This document shows, piece after piece, positions 18,393 through 29,000 of a stretch of 64,000 bases of DNA (within the stretch, counting starts at the first letter, position 1; each line of letters opens with the position of its first letter). The stretch spans positions 68,738 to 132,737 of the forward strand of contig JBBRZE010000002.1 in NCBI GenBank assembly GCA_038236995.1, read 5' to 3'. The translations under genes were made by a program, and so were the position numbers. The notes under the pieces were generated by a model. That model was not told where the DNA came from. It did not search any database and saw only the letters and a list, made by a program, of their open reading frames with translations. The stretch is from JAAFHB01 sp038236995. Its GTDB lineage: Bacteria; Bacteroidota; Bacteroidia; Bacteroidales; Prolixibacteraceae.

Positions 18393-20075
18393 TCATAATA
18401 CGCTCTCCCAAATTGATTTCATTGGATAGACCTTCAGACTTTTCACATCAATTCTATTTCCGAAGAATTTAAAACCTTCTTTGTTTTTCGGATCATTCTT
18501 TCGTTCAATTGCATATGAGAATGCCCCACCATCGACAAATACCTCTATTGAAGTTTTGTCAATAATAATATCGACACTTATTTCCATACTTGTCCGGTCT
18601 TCAGGTGTATAGAATAATCCATTAATTAGATTGAAGTTCATGTCGTATTTAAATATGCACTGGCCAAATAAATTAATTCCGGCCTCAGTTGAATGAGATA
18701 ACTTAATAGTGGTCTTAATCCGAATACTGGCAGCATTATTAAATTGTTGTAATAATTCTGATGCTTTGTCTGCCTCAAGCCCAGTCCACGAATATTCTTT
18801 TTCTTGTAGCATATCGACTTCTTTTACCGGAACATTAAACATTCTAATACCCTCTTTGGTGGTACGCAGTGTAAGCTCGGTAGGCAACAGCATCAGGTTA
18901 TTAAAAGTCTTTCCCGGTTGTGGAATTCGGCCCCATCCAATTTGGATACGTCTTCCATCAGAAACAGGAATATTATCGAATGTCATAGCCGCATAAAGGG
19001 CTCCATTGCCGTAATAGTACTTACCTGTTTCGGGTGTAAAGGTTTTTCCATCAAATCTTCCGGTCATATAAGTTCCTGAGGCGCCATACATAACCCATTT
19101 TTTATTATTTATATTTCCATCAACTGCCAATTCAAAGAACTGCGGACATTCCCAAAAGCCAGTCGTGTGACTTTCATACTTCCAATCTTTCAGATTACTT
19201 GATGTATATATTGAATTTCCATCACGTTCAAATAAGACCATAACCCAGTTTTTTGTTGGCTGATACCAAAATACTTTCGGGTCACGAAGATCCTGAGTGT
19301 TCCATTTTGCTTTAGAATCTATTACAGGGTTGCCTTCATATTTTGTAAAAGTGCGTCCTTTGTCAAGGCTGTATGCAATGCATTGTCTCTGATTGTCTGA
19401 ACTATTTGCGGTATATATGGCGATCATGGGAGGAATACCATCTTTGCCGAAACCAGAAGTGTTGTTATAATCAATTACAGCGGTACCCGAAAAAATTGAT
19501 CCCAATTTATCCGGAAACATAACAACGGGTAATTCTTTCCAGTGAATGAGGTCTCTACTCACAGCATGTCCCCAACTCATATTTTCCCATTCGCTTTCAA
19601 ATGGATTATGCTGGTAAAAAAGATGATATTCTCCTTCGTAATAAACCATTCCATTTGGATCATTGATCCAGCCACGTTTTGTAGTAAAGTGAATCTGCGG
19701 GCGACTGCTCTCTTTGTACAGACTATCCTGACCGGCAATTAAATCATCCTGATAGATTTTGCCTAATCCCTCAGAATTGCCAGCATATTTAATTTTGAGA
19801 ACTTTTCCAATAAAAGGGGTAACATTATAAAACACCCAATAATCAGGTTTAGAAGGGGCTAAGCGAATTACAAAGTCCAATTCCGGCTTCCCGTCTACCT
19901 CAAAACTCATTTTTTCCCGATTTACTTTTTGTGAAACTGGCAGATTTAGATACTGCTTCGAGATTTTTATAGACAAATCGTGTGTTGTAGAAATGCTGCT
20001 TGTTTGGCTTGAAGCGTTACAAGTGTAGGCAAGTACCATAACAGAAACTGCAATAAATCTTTTAATTGAACTCAT
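18393..20075 (-). CDS. GH32 levanase-like enzyme with N-terminal accessory domain
   Basis: 560 residues. A signal peptide (MSSIKRFIAVSVMVLAYTCNASSQ) with a cysteine at 19 may be a signal peptidase II or I site. An N-terminal domain of about 100 residues (DUF4980-like, as in some Bacteroides levanases) precedes the GH32 propeller. Catalytic motifs are intact: WINDPNG (D139), LRDP (D265), WECPQFF (E309). The C-terminal sandwich has IEVFVDGGAFSYAIE. It should cleave beta-fructan. It is the third gene downstream of susD, in a closely spaced series of GH32 genes. Confidence 0.9.
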   Translation of the reverse strand: MSSIKRFIAVSVMVLAYTCNASSQTSSISTTHDLSIKISKQYLNLPVSQKVNREKMSFEVDGKPELDFVIRLAPSKPDYWVFYNVTPFIGKVLKIKYAGNSEGLGKIYQDDLIAGQDSLYKESSRPQIHFTTKRGWINDPNGMVYYEGEYHLFYQHNPFESEWENMSWGHAVSRDLIHWKELPVVMFPDKLGSIFSGTAVIDYNNTSGFGKDGIPPMIAIYTANSSDNQRQCIAYSLDKGRTFTKYEGNPVIDSKAKWNTQDLRDPKVFWYQPTKNWVMVLFERDGNSIYTSSNLKDWKYESHTTGFWECPQFFELAVDGNINNKKWVMYGASGTYMTGRFDGKTFTPETGKYYYGNGALYAAMTFDNIPVSDGRRIQIGWGRIPQPGKTFNNLMLLPTELTLRTTKEGIRMFNVPVKEVDMLQEKEYSWTGLEADKASELLQQFNNAASIRIKTTIKLSHSTEAGINLFGQCIFKYDMNFNLINGLFYTPEDRTSMEISVDIIIDKTSIEVFVDGGAFSYAIERKNDPKNKEGFKFFGNRIDVKSLKVYPMKSIWESVL

Positions 20076-20147
20076 CGTAATAATTTACTTTTAAAGTGTA
20101 AAAACCCAGAATGTGAAATTTTCCTTGTGTTATTTAATTCTGCAATT

Positions 20148-21701
20148 TTACTTACTGTTCTCTGAATTTAATTCTGTTATAGAAGCCTTCAATAATTTAA
20201 TACTACCAAATTCCGAATACAACTCAAACGATTCGAAAGTCTCGTCCGGGTAACAAAGCGAGGTCATTGCTATTCTATTTCCGCAAGCGAACAATTCCAC
20301 TGAACCATTATCAACCAAAATATACCAGTCAGTAGTTGGATTATTAAATGTGTAAGATGCACCAGTTATCCGTTCAAATTTGTCGGAAATTGGATTCTTC
20401 ATAAGTTTTGACCTGTCAATATAATAGTAGTTCATTTCAGCTCTATATCCAATGGATAAATTCCTACCTGATTTTGTTTTGAAATTCACGCCATAGTCCC
20501 GGGCTCCCCATATTGCATAACGATTTGTGTTATCAAATACAAGCCTCAGAACAAAAGGCATTTTAGGGAACGGGTTTTTGTCGAAGATGCTTTTTTTGCC
20601 TGAAAGTTGCATCTCATTGATAGTCTCAGTTTTACCATAGAGTTTGTTTAGTTCTTTTATGGGGGTAGAAGTAAGCAGATAGGAATCTCCTTCCAAAACT
20701 AAATCTAAATTACGTGGGAAAGTCATACTTCCTCGCCATGTTTCAGTAGGTGTTTGATTCGCGTAGTTCCAGCAACTCATCCATCCCACCATTATCTTCC
20801 GATTATCTGGAGCATCATTGAAAATCATTCCTGCATAATTATCATTGCCATAATCAACCCATAGTTCGCGAGTTTGCGTCATTTTAAATTCAGTACCGTT
20901 AAAATCGCCAACGAAATAGCGGATTGCAGGTGCTCCGTCAGCAGGTCCGCCATTCATACTTACCATTAATACCCATTTGGTCAAATCACTATTTGCAATT
21001 TTTATGGGGAATAAATCAGAACTTTGCCATCCACCTTCAGTGTTTATATTGTCACCAAATTCACTCAACAAATCCCATTGTATACAATCCGGAGATGAAT
21101 AGATTTGAATTGCCGAACCAATGGAGACTGTCATCAACCATTGTTTTGAAAAGTTGTTCCATGATACTTTCGGATTGCAAAAAACGGGATCTGTACTATT
21201 TATTAACACAGGAATATTATATTTTACCCATGTACGTCCTTTATCAAGGCTATAGGCCAAAACGATTGAATGTTCTGACGATGTTTCATTTTGCTCTTTA
21301 ACAGAGTCATGATAAGTATAAAAAGCAATTAAGGGTGGGTTTTCATTCGAACCAAATCCTGAGGTGTTATGCAAATCAGCAATAACGCTTCCGGAATAAA
21401 TCTGACCAGAACTATCAGGAGAAATAGCTGTAGGTAGTTGCTCCCAATGCACTAAATCGCGGCTGATAGCATGTCCCCAATGTATATTCCCGAAAACTGC
21501 TTGTGTCGGATTGATTTGATGGAAAAGATGGTATTCGCCTTCATAATACAAGAGTCCGGAAGGCTCACCTGTCCAGTTCTTGTTGAGCGAATAATGAATC
21601 AGAGGACGAAATTTTTCATCATTGCTCTTCTTTTCAATATCGCATGAATACACAAAAAATACGATTGCCATTACAATTCCAAATGTTATCCGGTTTTTCA
21701 T
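20148..21701 (-). CDS. GH32-fold lipoprotein with all three catalytic acids replaced (probable pseudoenzyme)
   Basis: Start taken at 21701 (MKNRITFGIVMAIVFFVYSC), 14 nt after the upstream stop and giving a lipoprotein signal with C20; an in-frame start at 21761 would overlap the upstream gene. The protein (517 residues) aligns along GH32 landmarks, but the nucleophile motif NDPNG is GEPSG (E46 for D), RDP is CNP (N176 for D) and WECP is WQSS (Q226 for E). Fold landmarks between them, such as WGHAISRDLVHW and SLDKGRTW, are intact, and the frame is undamaged. This pattern suggests a surface fructan-binding or scaffolding protein rather than a hydrolase. Context: between two intact GH32 genes in the PUL. 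Confidence 0.85.
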   Translation of the reverse strand: MKNRITFGIVMAIVFFVYSCDIEKKSNDEKFRPLIHYSLNKNWTGEPSGLLYYEGEYHLFHQINPTQAVFGNIHWGHAISRDLVHWEQLPTAISPDSSGQIYSGSVIADLHNTSGFGSNENPPLIAFYTYHDSVKEQNETSSEHSIVLAYSLDKGRTWVKYNIPVLINSTDPVFCNPKVSWNNFSKQWLMTVSIGSAIQIYSSPDCIQWDLLSEFGDNINTEGGWQSSDLFPIKIANSDLTKWVLMVSMNGGPADGAPAIRYFVGDFNGTEFKMTQTRELWVDYGNDNYAGMIFNDAPDNRKIMVGWMSCWNYANQTPTETWRGSMTFPRNLDLVLEGDSYLLTSTPIKELNKLYGKTETINEMQLSGKKSIFDKNPFPKMPFVLRLVFDNTNRYAIWGARDYGVNFKTKSGRNLSIGYRAEMNYYYIDRSKLMKNPISDKFERITGASYTFNNPTTDWYILVDNGSVELFACGNRIAMTSLCYPDETFESFELYSEFGSIKLLKASITELNSENSK

Positions 21702-21714
21702 TCTTTTCAATAAT

Positions 21715-23928
21715 TTATTTTGCCCAGGAAGACTTAAGAGAGTAAACATTAGCATTAACAATATTAATCTCTCCTTTTGTGGTGAACGAATAGGATTTGT
21801 CCTCTGATTTAGGCATATAACAACTGGTAATTACTATTTTACCATCATTCCCATATACTTCTATGGTAGACCTGTCTACCAAAATCCGAAGCTTTATTTT
21901 TCCATCAATAGGTGCTAAAGGAGCTTCTCCTAAATTATTCGAAAAATTAATGTTTGACGTCTTATCTGATCTCCAATTATCTGGAACAATATCATTTCCA
22001 ACTGAAGGGCCTCCACATGAGATTGTCATTTTAGCTGCATCATAATGTATGGTTGCTCCTCTGGCGCCAATTTCAAATGAAGTTGATTTCATGGGGTCAA
22101 TCTCAATATTGATATCATATAAATCTCCATTCAAATCCTTAAAAAGATTTGTCCCGTCTTGAAGACTTAGATTGTTCCACTTATTTTCTTTATCGTAGAG
22201 ATTACTGATTTCACGTACCGGTACTCTGAAAGCTCTGACACCTTCAGGAGTTGTCCGCAAGGTTAGTTCCGTTGGAAAATTCATTTGTTGTTCAAAGGGC
22301 ATGCCAGGGTAGCGTTTCGTTGGCATCCATGCAATATGAATACTTCTGCCATCTGGCACATTACTCCAAGTTTGTGCCGCATAAAAATTCTTTCCGTAAT
22401 CACCTCGAATAACCTTTGTCTCGGGTATAAAATTTGTGCCATCAAACGATCCAATCATATAATTACCGTTTGCTCCAAAGAACAACCATTTTTTATTGGC
22501 TATATTTCCATCGACAGGCAAGGCTTCGAATCCCGGGCATTCAGCAACGCCCTCCAATGAAACTGTAGTAAGATGTTTCCATACTTTTAAATCAGTTGAT
22601 GAAAATAATCCAAAGTCAAATGCTTTATCCATATATAAAGACATTATCCATTTTTTCGAACCTTCATCCCATACAACTTTAGGGTCGCGATTTGAATTAT
22701 AAATATTTGGAATTACCGGATTCTGATCATAGTAGGAAAAGGTTTTCCCTCCGTCCGTACTATAGGCAATACATTGTGTACACTTTGGCCCTAAACCAGC
22801 ATCTGGATTTCCTCCGTTAGTAATAAATGCAACGATTGTTTTCTCATTTCCGATCTGAAAACCAGCGCAATTATTTACATCAACAACTGCGGACCCCGAC
22901 CAACAGCCTGACCATACCTTATGCGGTGTTATATGATTTGGTGTTTGTTCCCAATGAATTAAGTCTTTACTCGTAGCATGACCCCAGTCTTTGTAAGCTC
23001 CGGGACGATTAGTGGGCATATATTGGAAGAAAAGATGATAAACGCCATTATAATAAACTAAACCGTTAGGATCGTTTAACCAGTTTTTCTTTGCAGAAAA
23101 GTGAAACTGCGGTCTATACTCTTCTTTATAATAGTCGGGTTTACCGTCTTTTAACATTGTTACTCCAGATAATTTTTCAACTTCTTGATCAGACAAATAG
23201 CAATTCCAAAGGGCAACATGGTCAATAAACCCTTTAAATTTTGCTTCTACCTGATTTTCCGAAACTGATGCATATCCATACGGTTGCTTATACTGCGCTC
23301 CGATAAGAACAGGTCTGCGATTCCAATCTCTTATTTCTCCCACTGTGATTTCATCATCGCGAAGAAATCCATCTACGTACAACTCGGATATTTTGCCATT
23401 GAACCGGAGCAAAATATCGTGCCATTGTGTTAATTCCTCTTTGGGGAGTTTATATTTCAACAAGTGGGCTCCACCAATATCATCACTCCCAATTTTGGAT
23501 TCAATATAAACATCTTCTTGAATAGTATTTAGTGAGATACTATATGCTATATTTTGGTCATTTCCGGCTTTATTCAGTAAGGGAACAAAACCGCTAACTG
23601 AGTCTGCCTTCATTCTGACCAAAATAGAAATATTTTTTCCCGTAAGATTCAACGCTTCATTTGTTCCCTGTCCTGCATCAAACCAACCACCATTAAATTG
23701 TGAAGCAATGCCATCGCCTCCTCTTATTTTTGATGCTTTTGCATCTTCTCCCTTAAGTTTGACAAAAGGCACATCTCCATGTGCAATTAACGGACTTCTC
23801 TGTGCCGACAAATCATTTAAATCGGAAAGAGACCATACTGCAATTGCATCTTTGAAGTTATCCGAAGAATTGCAGGATGAAATTAAAATTACGGAACAGA
23901 TTGTCACAATTAATGCGTCTAATTTCAT
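21715..23928 (-). CDS. LamG-GH32 lipoprotein, beta-fructanase
   Basis: 737 residues with a lipoprotein signal (MKLDALIVTICSVILISSC). A LamG/concanavalin-like domain occupies about 25-255, then a GH32 module with WLNDPNG (about 286), NRDPKV and AECPGF, all catalytic acids present, and a C-terminal sandwich with RSTIEVYGNDGKI. Being a lipoprotein encoded first after susD, it is a candidate surface endo-acting fructanase, with the LamG domain as a carbohydrate-binding unit. It is separated from susD by a 327-bp gap with a strong hairpin. Confidence 0.9.
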   Translation of the reverse strand: MKLDALIVTICSVILISSCNSSDNFKDAIAVWSLSDLNDLSAQRSPLIAHGDVPFVKLKGEDAKASKIRGGDGIASQFNGGWFDAGQGTNEALNLTGKNISILVRMKADSVSGFVPLLNKAGNDQNIAYSISLNTIQEDVYIESKIGSDDIGGAHLLKYKLPKEELTQWHDILLRFNGKISELYVDGFLRDDEITVGEIRDWNRRPVLIGAQYKQPYGYASVSENQVEAKFKGFIDHVALWNCYLSDQEVEKLSGVTMLKDGKPDYYKEEYRPQFHFSAKKNWLNDPNGLVYYNGVYHLFFQYMPTNRPGAYKDWGHATSKDLIHWEQTPNHITPHKVWSGCWSGSAVVDVNNCAGFQIGNEKTIVAFITNGGNPDAGLGPKCTQCIAYSTDGGKTFSYYDQNPVIPNIYNSNRDPKVVWDEGSKKWIMSLYMDKAFDFGLFSSTDLKVWKHLTTVSLEGVAECPGFEALPVDGNIANKKWLFFGANGNYMIGSFDGTNFIPETKVIRGDYGKNFYAAQTWSNVPDGRSIHIAWMPTKRYPGMPFEQQMNFPTELTLRTTPEGVRAFRVPVREISNLYDKENKWNNLSLQDGTNLFKDLNGDLYDINIEIDPMKSTSFEIGARGATIHYDAAKMTISCGGPSVGNDIVPDNWRSDKTSNINFSNNLGEAPLAPIDGKIKLRILVDRSTIEVYGNDGKIVITSCYMPKSEDKSYSFTTKGEINIVNANVYSLKSSWAK

Positions 23929-24165
23929 AGTATTTTGTCTTTTGTTGGTTTTACCTATTATTCCAAACCCAGTTTTATTTTAAACATCTCGCGATCATCC
24001 CTGAAAAGAATGCCATCAGTTCCATTTTCAGAAACTACTATTTTGCAAATCAAGGCCAGTTGTAGAAGAAATCATCAATCGTGTCATTACAAAATAATCA
24101 CCCTACTGCAAGGCTTATTGACAATTGTATCTAAAACGTAAAGGGAAAAACTAATTAGCGTAATA

Positions 24166-24208
24166 TAATGTAAGCTAAAGCCTTTTACATGGCTTTAGAC
24201 TTACATTA
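24166..24208. promoter_or_regulatory. strong hairpin in the susD-GH32 spacer
   Basis: TAATGTAAG and CTAAAGCC (24166-24182) pair with GGCTTTAG and CTTACATTA (24191-24208), giving a 17-bp stem with one bulged base and an 8-nt loop. It starts 48 bp downstream of the susD stop. There is no adjoining T-run, so it looks more like an mRNA-stabilising or processing element than a terminator. The rest of the 327-bp gap (23929-24255) shows no gene. Confidence 0.6.
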
Positions 24209-24255
24209 CTTACTTACTAATCAAAGTGCTTGGAGGATAATCTGTTATTCGATAT

Positions 24256-25983
24256 TTACCATCCCACGTTTTGTTTATACAAACCTTTTACATAACTAAT
24301 TTGTGTTTGGGGGATAGGGAAAAATTCGTCACGGTTCTTTGTGAATTTAGCATCTTTCAAATATGTGCGTCTTGTTTTCTCGACTTCAAAATACTTGTTC
24401 ATTGTTTCTGCTGCAATGCCCCAGCGAACCAAGTCAAAGAACCATTTGCCTTCGGTCGCAAATTCCAAATGACGTTCACCTTGCAGTGCTTTGAGAGCAA
24501 AATCCTTATCCCATGCAGGACAGTTTTGACCAGGTTTATAGATCTGAACATCAAACTTACCGGTTGGAGTGCCATCTGCAAATTTAAGCCTTCCGGTACT
24601 ACTTGCTGCACGTTCACGTATTTTGTTAATCAATGTTAGCGCTTCGTTTAAATCACCACCAACTTGTATCAGAGCCTCAGCTCTCCAAAGCATAACTTCG
24701 TCTAATCGGATCACATCATAATTCAAACTACTACCCATAAACGGATTGGTCTTTCTAAAACATGGACATGATGGAAGAACAAGTAATTTTTGGCTCATCG
24801 AATACCCATAAACTTCTGGTGTACGTAACCAACTGTTCTGCATTACGAAATTAGGGTCATATTTCCAGGGCATTTCTGGAACACAGGCCGAGTGCAATAA
24901 CCGTGGGTCCATTGGTGTATTTGCAAATGCAGCTTTGTTGTTAAGTAAAGTTCCGGTGTTGAAATTATCGAAATCAGGAACTCCATTAACAGTTTTGAAG
25001 CAATTCATCATATTTGTCGATGGTTGCAAAAATCCGCAGCAACCGTATTCAGAATTGACCGGATATATCAACCAGGAGTTCAGACGTCCAACGGGCGAAT
25101 TGTCATTGTTTGCTGAATATTGTATCGCCCAGATAGACTCCTGTCCATTCTCATATTCCCATAAAAAATTTTGAGCAAAATCAGGAAACAGACTTCTACC
25201 GGAATTATCAATAACGTCTTTGCAGAGGCTTGCCACTTCGGTAAGTTTGTCTTTGTTAATGGTTGTAACATTGTTGTTTGCATCCTGTTCATAGGCGGCA
25301 AAGAGTAATGTTTTAGCCAGATAGGCCTTTGCAGCAAATTTTGTTGGTCTTCCCACTTCAGGTTGTGTCGCTGGAAGATTTGCAACTGCAAAGCGTAAAT
25401 CTTCGATCAACTTATTCCAAAGTTCCTGATCACTTAGTGCATCATTACTTACTTTATCATATTCTTCAACTGGCGTATTCTCATCGATATATGGGAAAAA
25501 TTTAAAGCATAATTTCATATACATATAGATATGAGCCCGCAAAAAGCGCAATTCAGCAATGCGCTGCACCCTAAGTGGATACTCGGCATCCGTCAATAGT
25601 TGAGCTCTTCGAAGTGCATCGTGAACACGACCTACTGCCACATAATGAACCCACCATAAATTATCCAGATCTCCCGAGGTTGTTGCTTGCATATAAGTAA
25701 ATGTTTCCCACAGATTTCGTTCTCCATTATCGTTCGTACCAGAACCTCCTTTATATGCTTCACCTCCACGAACTGATCCTTCTTCGTAAGGCATACCAAA
25801 CTGTTTATTGAAATGGTTTTGCCCGCAAAACGAATATGCGGCATTGATCATTTGCTCAACTTTATCTGGTGTATTTAAGTCACTGTCCGATATTATTCCT
25901 TGTGGCTTTAGATCAAGCATCGAAGTGCATGAGATAGAAAGCAATAGGAAAATGCTAAAGCTTAATATATTTATTGTTTTCAT
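24256..25983 (-). CDS. SusD/RagB-family outer-membrane glycan-binding lipoprotein
   Basis: 575 residues with lipoprotein signal MKTINILSFSIFLLLSISC. The SusD N-terminal TPR-like region contains LRFLRAHIYMYMKLCF, and the C-terminal segment has VIRLDEVMLWRAEALIQVGG and LALINKIRERA-like TLINKIRERAA, typical of the family. It caps the SusC barrel at the cell surface and captures oligosaccharide. It is encoded 27 bp after susC on the same strand, the standard pair arrangement. Given the downstream GH32 genes, the ligand is probably a fructan. Confidence 0.93.
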   Translation of the reverse strand: MKTINILSFSIFLLLSISCTSMLDLKPQGIISDSDLNTPDKVEQMINAAYSFCGQNHFNKQFGMPYEEGSVRGGEAYKGGSGTNDNGERNLWETFTYMQATTSGDLDNLWWVHYVAVGRVHDALRRAQLLTDAEYPLRVQRIAELRFLRAHIYMYMKLCFKFFPYIDENTPVEEYDKVSNDALSDQELWNKLIEDLRFAVANLPATQPEVGRPTKFAAKAYLAKTLLFAAYEQDANNNVTTINKDKLTEVASLCKDVIDNSGRSLFPDFAQNFLWEYENGQESIWAIQYSANNDNSPVGRLNSWLIYPVNSEYGCCGFLQPSTNMMNCFKTVNGVPDFDNFNTGTLLNNKAAFANTPMDPRLLHSACVPEMPWKYDPNFVMQNSWLRTPEVYGYSMSQKLLVLPSCPCFRKTNPFMGSSLNYDVIRLDEVMLWRAEALIQVGGDLNEALTLINKIRERAASSTGRLKFADGTPTGKFDVQIYKPGQNCPAWDKDFALKALQGERHLEFATEGKWFFDLVRWGIAAETMNKYFEVEKTRRTYLKDAKFTKNRDEFFPIPQTQISYVKGLYKQNVGW

Positions 25984-26010
25984 ATATTATAATATTTGAA
26001 TTTAAATTAA

Positions 26011-29000
26011 TTAGAACGTTACATTCAAGCCCATAGTCACAGACAATGGCAAAGGGTAGCTATTACCAGGAGTTTCTGGGTCGAGACCTGTGTAGGCATT
26101 GTTGCCCCATGTTTTCATCAGGGTTGCAATATTGTCGGCTCTGAGCGATACTCTTGCTCGTTTAATTTTGATTGAATTAGCAAATTTCGCTGGAATAGTA
26201 TATCCCAGTTCTGCATTTCTGATTTTCATATAGGAGCCACTTTCTACATAATAGGTGGAGAAACGTCCTTCATCATTGTAGTTATTAATTGACATAGCCG
26301 GAATAGTTGAATTGGTATTCGTAGGAGTCCATGCATCCAGTAATCGTGTACCGTAATTTTCTCCCACAGTACCCAATGCATAGATATCAGTCCATGATTT
26401 CCATCCGCTAACATTTAAATCTTTACCCAATGCTCCGTTAAAGAATATATTGAAATCAAAGTCTTTCCAGGTTAGTGCAACCGTCAGACCATATTCTAAT
26501 TTAGAATCTCCAATCCCTATCCAGGTACGGTCTTTACTATCAATTTTACCGTCGCCACTGATATCTACATAGCGAATCCGACCTGGAGCTGCACCAATTT
26601 GAGTAGGAGCCGCATCAACTTCAGCTTGAGTTTGAAAAAGACCATCAGCGACGTAACCATACAATGAATTTCTCGGACGACCAAGAATATTTTGATCTAC
26701 CCCGTTACCCGCAAAATTGTTTATTACATCGATTGGTACATGTACTATCGTTTGTTTATTATGCGAGAAAACCCCGTTTAGCTCAATTCCTAAGTCTCCC
26801 AGTTTATCAATGTAGTTAATTGAAAATTCATAACCCTTATTATCGATATCTGCTCCGTTAACCCACTTGCTGGCACCTTCTCCTAAGGTTGCAACATATC
26901 CGGGCTTCATCAGAATGTCTTTTGTAGATTTCAAATAGTAATCGAATGAACCACTTAGTTTTGAATTGAAAAAAGCGAAATCCAATCCAAAGTTATGCTG
27001 CGCCGTAGTTTCCCACTTTAAATCAGGATTACCGCCTTGTGTTCGACGAAATCCTGCTGGCAAATTACCCCCCTGTCCTGTGAAATCGTAGGCAGTTCCC
27101 CAATTCCAGTCCCAAAGATTATTGCCATCGTATAGTGACTGATACATTTGACTGCCGGCATAGTCGTCAATGCGCGAGTTCCCGTTTTGTCCCCATCCAT
27201 AGCGAAGTTTAAGCTGCGAAAATCCGGATAGAAGTTCACTGAGATACTGTTCCTGTTTTAAAACCCACCCAAGAGAGAATGCAGGAAATGTCGCCCAACG
27301 GTTATTGGTTCCGAATACAGAAGAGGCATCGCGGCGTAAAGTAACAGAGGCTAAATAGCGGGAATCGAAATTGTAGTTGAATTTTCCGAACCATGAAATC
27401 ATCGTATTATTACTACCATTTCCACCATTATCTTTTTCTGCTTCACCTGAATCTAATTGCATGTAATCGGTAGATTCTAATGCGTACACTCTTCTGCTTC
27501 CCCAAAATTGTTTATAAGAATGTACAATGGTTTCCTGTCCGGCCATGAAGTCGAAATTGTGCTTTCCCAAATCAAATACATACTGAAGAGTATTACTATT
27601 ATTCCAGTTGGAATCATAGTTTGCTGCTTGTGTAACTTTATTTTTATCTTCACTCAGAAATCCGGATTTATACTTCAAATCCATGCTTTTATTCCAATAT
27701 CCGGTAAAATCCATGCCAAAAGATGAACGGAAAGTAAGACCTTTAATAAACTCGATATTGATAAATGTATTCCCAAATAACCGCATATTGTCCGACTTGT
27801 TTTGAAGATTGTCTGCAATCAATCGTGCAGGGTTTTGACGGTCACTCATACCACCAATAGGACCTCCCCAACCAATTCCATCGACTGTATGGACTGGAAC
27901 AATAGACATCAAAGATTTTGTGCCACCTAAGTTGCCATCACCAATACTACTGCTTTGACTCCACTTTGATACGGTGAAATTCTCACCAACTTTTATTCGT
28001 CCGTCTAACCATGAATAATCGGTATTTACTCGACCATTTATACGGTTGAAAAAGCTACCTCTAATAGTTCCTTTATTATCATAGTAATCGATAGAAAAAA
28101 TTGAATGTCCGCTTTCTCCTCCAGTTGAGAGAGTTACGTTATACTGCTGAACCTGGCCAGTTCGCAGGATTTCCTTTTGCCAATCTGTATCAGCAGATTT
28201 CATGGTCTTAGCTGCCGGATCAAGGTATTCTCGCCAGGTAACACCATCTAATACGAAATTTCCATTTGTATCTTTATGGTCAGTGTATTGGTACAAACCG
28301 CCAATTCCTACAACGTTGGGATCAGCATTCGGATTATCGTTTTTAATCGCCCAATATTGAGCAGTTCCACGTTGTTCGGTATTCATCAACTGGTATGGTT
28401 TTGCACTGCTCACCAGTGAATACGAAGATTTAAAATCGACTGTAGTTCCTTTTTTCCCTTTACGGGTCGTAATGATGATTACGCCGTTTGCTGCGCGCGA
28501 ACCGTATATCGAAGCGGATGATGCATCTTTCAAAACTTGCATCGACTCAATATCCATTGTTCCGAGTTCTCCCATAGAGCGTGTGGTAGGATTTCCGTCA
28601 ACAATATACAATGGGTCGTTATTATTCAGGGTTCCTTCGCCGCGTATTCTTACTGTAGCTGATGGATTTGGAGAACCATTTGACGAAACTGTCATACCAG
28701 CAACTTTTCCTTGAGCAGCTTTCATTGCACTTCCTGATGTACTTGCCCTTAGTTGATCTACCTTAACCACCGAAACCGAGCCGGTAAGGTCGGCTTTCTT
28801 CTGGGTGGTGTATCCTGTAACCACTACTACATCAATCCCAATGGTTTCTTCCAGCATAACCACATTTATAACGGTTTTCCCTGTCGCCGCAAACTCCTGT
28901 GTTTTCATACCCACAAACGAAAACTGCAAAGTTGCATTTTCCGGAATATTGATTAGAGAGTAATTACCGTTGTCGTCGGTAACAATTCCGGTAGTGGTTC

